In this document: piece by piece, positions 5,349 through 6,325 of the stretch
Layout: each line of letters starts with the position of its first letter
How positions within the stretch are numbered: position 1 is the first letter of the stretch
Source: a bacterium
GTDB lineage: Bacteria; Desulfobacterota; Anaeroferrophillalia; Anaeroferrophillales; Tharpellaceae
Direction of reading: 5' to 3'
Assembly: GCA_029935295.1 (NCBI GenBank)
Contig: JAOZKP010000169.1
Location: 1 to 6,325 of the forward strand
Length of the DNA: 6,325 bases
Notes under the pieces: generated by a model
The model's input: the letters and a program-made list of their open reading frames with translations, nothing else
What the model was told of the DNA's origin: nothing
Database searches by the model: none
Made by a program: the position numbers and the translations under genes

Positions 5349-6325
5349 TTACCCGGATATAGTTTTACCCACAAAGTCCATCATCTCTTTAATATGGAAT
5401 GGTTTAACTATCGCACCACAAAAACCGTACTCTCCAAAATCAGCCATCACCGGATCATTAGAGTAACCGCTGGAGACTATAACTTTCGCCTCCGGATCAA
5501 TTTTATGAATTTCCTTTATGGCCTCCTTGCCGCCTATGCCACCCGGAATAGTCAGATCCATAATGATAAGATCAATCGGTTTGTCCGCCGCTTTCGCCTC
5601 CTTGTAAAGCAGGATTGCTTCACCTCCATCTTTAGCCGACAGCACTTCATAACCGATTCGAGTAAGTGCATTTTCAACCAGAGATCTAACCATTTCCTCG
5701 TCATCCATGATCAAAATTTTACCATGGACAATTAACGGTGGGACTATAACGTCTTTCGACTTAAGCTCTGGTATGTCTTGAGATGCAGGAAGATAGATCG
5801 TAAAGGTCGTTCCCTGACCGGGTTCAGAATCGACGGTAATATAACCGTTATGCTTACTTATGATGGAATGGGTTATCGCCAATCCCAAACCACTGCCTTT
5901 CTGCTTAGTGGTAAAGTAAGGGTCAAATATTTTGTCAAGCATGTCAGTCGGAATACCGACACCTTGATCTTTAGCAACGATTTTTATATAATTTCCGGGG
6001 CTGACAGGGATTATATCATTCGACTCCAGGCAATAGTTTAAGCAATCTATCACAATGGTACCACCGGATGGCATGGCTTGACTGGCATTGACAATAATAT
6101 TTTGAATAACCTGGCTAATCTGTCCCGTATCAACTGCCACCGGCCAGAGTTCATCACCAAAGTTAAAATCACAACGGACGTTGCTACCTCTCAGAACAAA
6201 ACCGGCTGAATCTTTGATGATTTCATCTATTACCGCGATTTTCTTGACTGGTTCACCACCTTTGGCAAAGGTCAGTAATTGTTGGGTTAGATCTTTAGCC
6301 CGCAAGGAGGCCTTTTCGGACTCTA
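5349..6325 (-). CDS. Hybrid sensor histidine kinase/response regulator, C-terminal part (N-terminus beyond window)
   Basis: The frame is open to the right edge, so the gene is cut by the window. A TTG at 6305-6303 is internal, since in-frame coding continues upstream as ESEKASLRAKDL, typical of the helix after the phosphorylatable His. Counting from that TTG (318 residues), the HATPase domain has the N box (N69, N73), G1 DQGVGIP 113-119, F box FDPYFTTK 127-134, G2 GSGLGLA 137-143 and G3 GQGTTF 163-168. A receiver domain follows from about 196, with acidic pair D201-D202, phospho-acceptor D250, S278/S279 and K301. All catalytic residues seen are intact. The H box, sensor domains and any TM helices are outside the window. 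The receiver sequence (DLTIPGGIGG, SSGYSNDPVM) resembles hybrid kinases common in Desulfobacterota. With about 207 nt before the corrinoid operon, it may be a separate transcription unit or a regulator of it. Confidence 0.95.
   Translation of the reverse strand, partial: ESEKASLRAKDLTQQLLTFAKGGEPVKKIAVIDEIIKDSAGFVLRGSNVRCDFNFGDELWPVAVDTGQISQVIQNIIVNASQAMPSGGTIVIDCLNYCLESNDIIPVSPGNYIKIVAKDQGVGIPTDMLDKIFDPYFTTKQKGSGLGLAITHSIISKHNGYITVDSEPGQGTTFTIYLPASQDIPELKSKDVIVPPLIVHGKILIMDDEEMVRSLVENALTRIGYEVLSAKDGGEAILLYKEAKAADKPIDLIIMDLTIPGGIGGKEAIKEIHKIDPEAKVIVSSGYSNDPVMADFGEYGFCGAIVKPFHIKEMMDFVGKTISG

Noticed and set aside
6303..6305. TTG start for the hybrid kinase
   Set aside because: The frame stays open to the window edge with typical histidine-kinase sequence before it, and the H box must lie upstream.

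Overview
The window reads as part of a chromosome from an anaerobic, moderately AT-rich Gram-negative bacterium. It is most likely a Desulfobacterota (sulfate-reducer-like) organism. This is inferred from corrinoid methyl-transfer genes with a RACo-type reductive activator, a periplasmic CxxCH haem sensor, and a hybrid kinase whose receiver resembles those common in that group. No rRNA, tRNA or CRISPR is seen. All four genes lie on the minus strand.

In transcription order (right to left): a hybrid sensor histidine kinase/response regulator enters from the right edge without its N-terminus and ends at 5349. A gap of about 207 bases follows. It holds three copies of a CATAATTGG repeat, an imperfect inverted repeat, and possibly the decayed start of a REP-associated transposase element. 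Then comes a tight three-gene operon: a corrinoid protein (5141 to 4485), a long protein joining a URO-D-type (MtaA/CmuA-like) methyltransferase to a complete RACo-type [2Fe-2S]/ASKHA corrinoid activator (4485 to 1831), and a membrane diguanylate cyclase with a Tll0287-like haem domain (1834 to 23). The three reading frames overlap by 1 nt (TGATG) and 4 nt (ATGA), which indicates translational coupling.

Functionally, the methyltransferase domain would move a methyl group to or from the cobalamin of the neighbouring corrinoid protein, and the RACo domain would use ATP and a low-potential electron to rescue that cobalamin when it oxidises to Co(II). The methyl donor and final acceptor cannot be read from the window. 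No MtrH-like or MttB-like partner is present, and the HxC zinc pair of the thiol-methylating members of the family is replaced by FxT. The diguanylate cyclase suggests that the same operon also reports a periplasmic redox or ligand state through c-di-GMP.

The most interesting point is the junction between the methyltransferase and activator domains. It carries a nine-A run containing A AAA AAG in the phase of the dnaX -1 frameshift site. A -1 slip gives a stop after four more codons and would release a normal-length 340-residue stand-alone methyltransferase. An SD-like AAAGGGGA lies just downstream. Either the cell makes both fused and separate products, or the genes were recently fused, or a homopolymer miscount has joined two genes. 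The sequence alone cannot decide among these.
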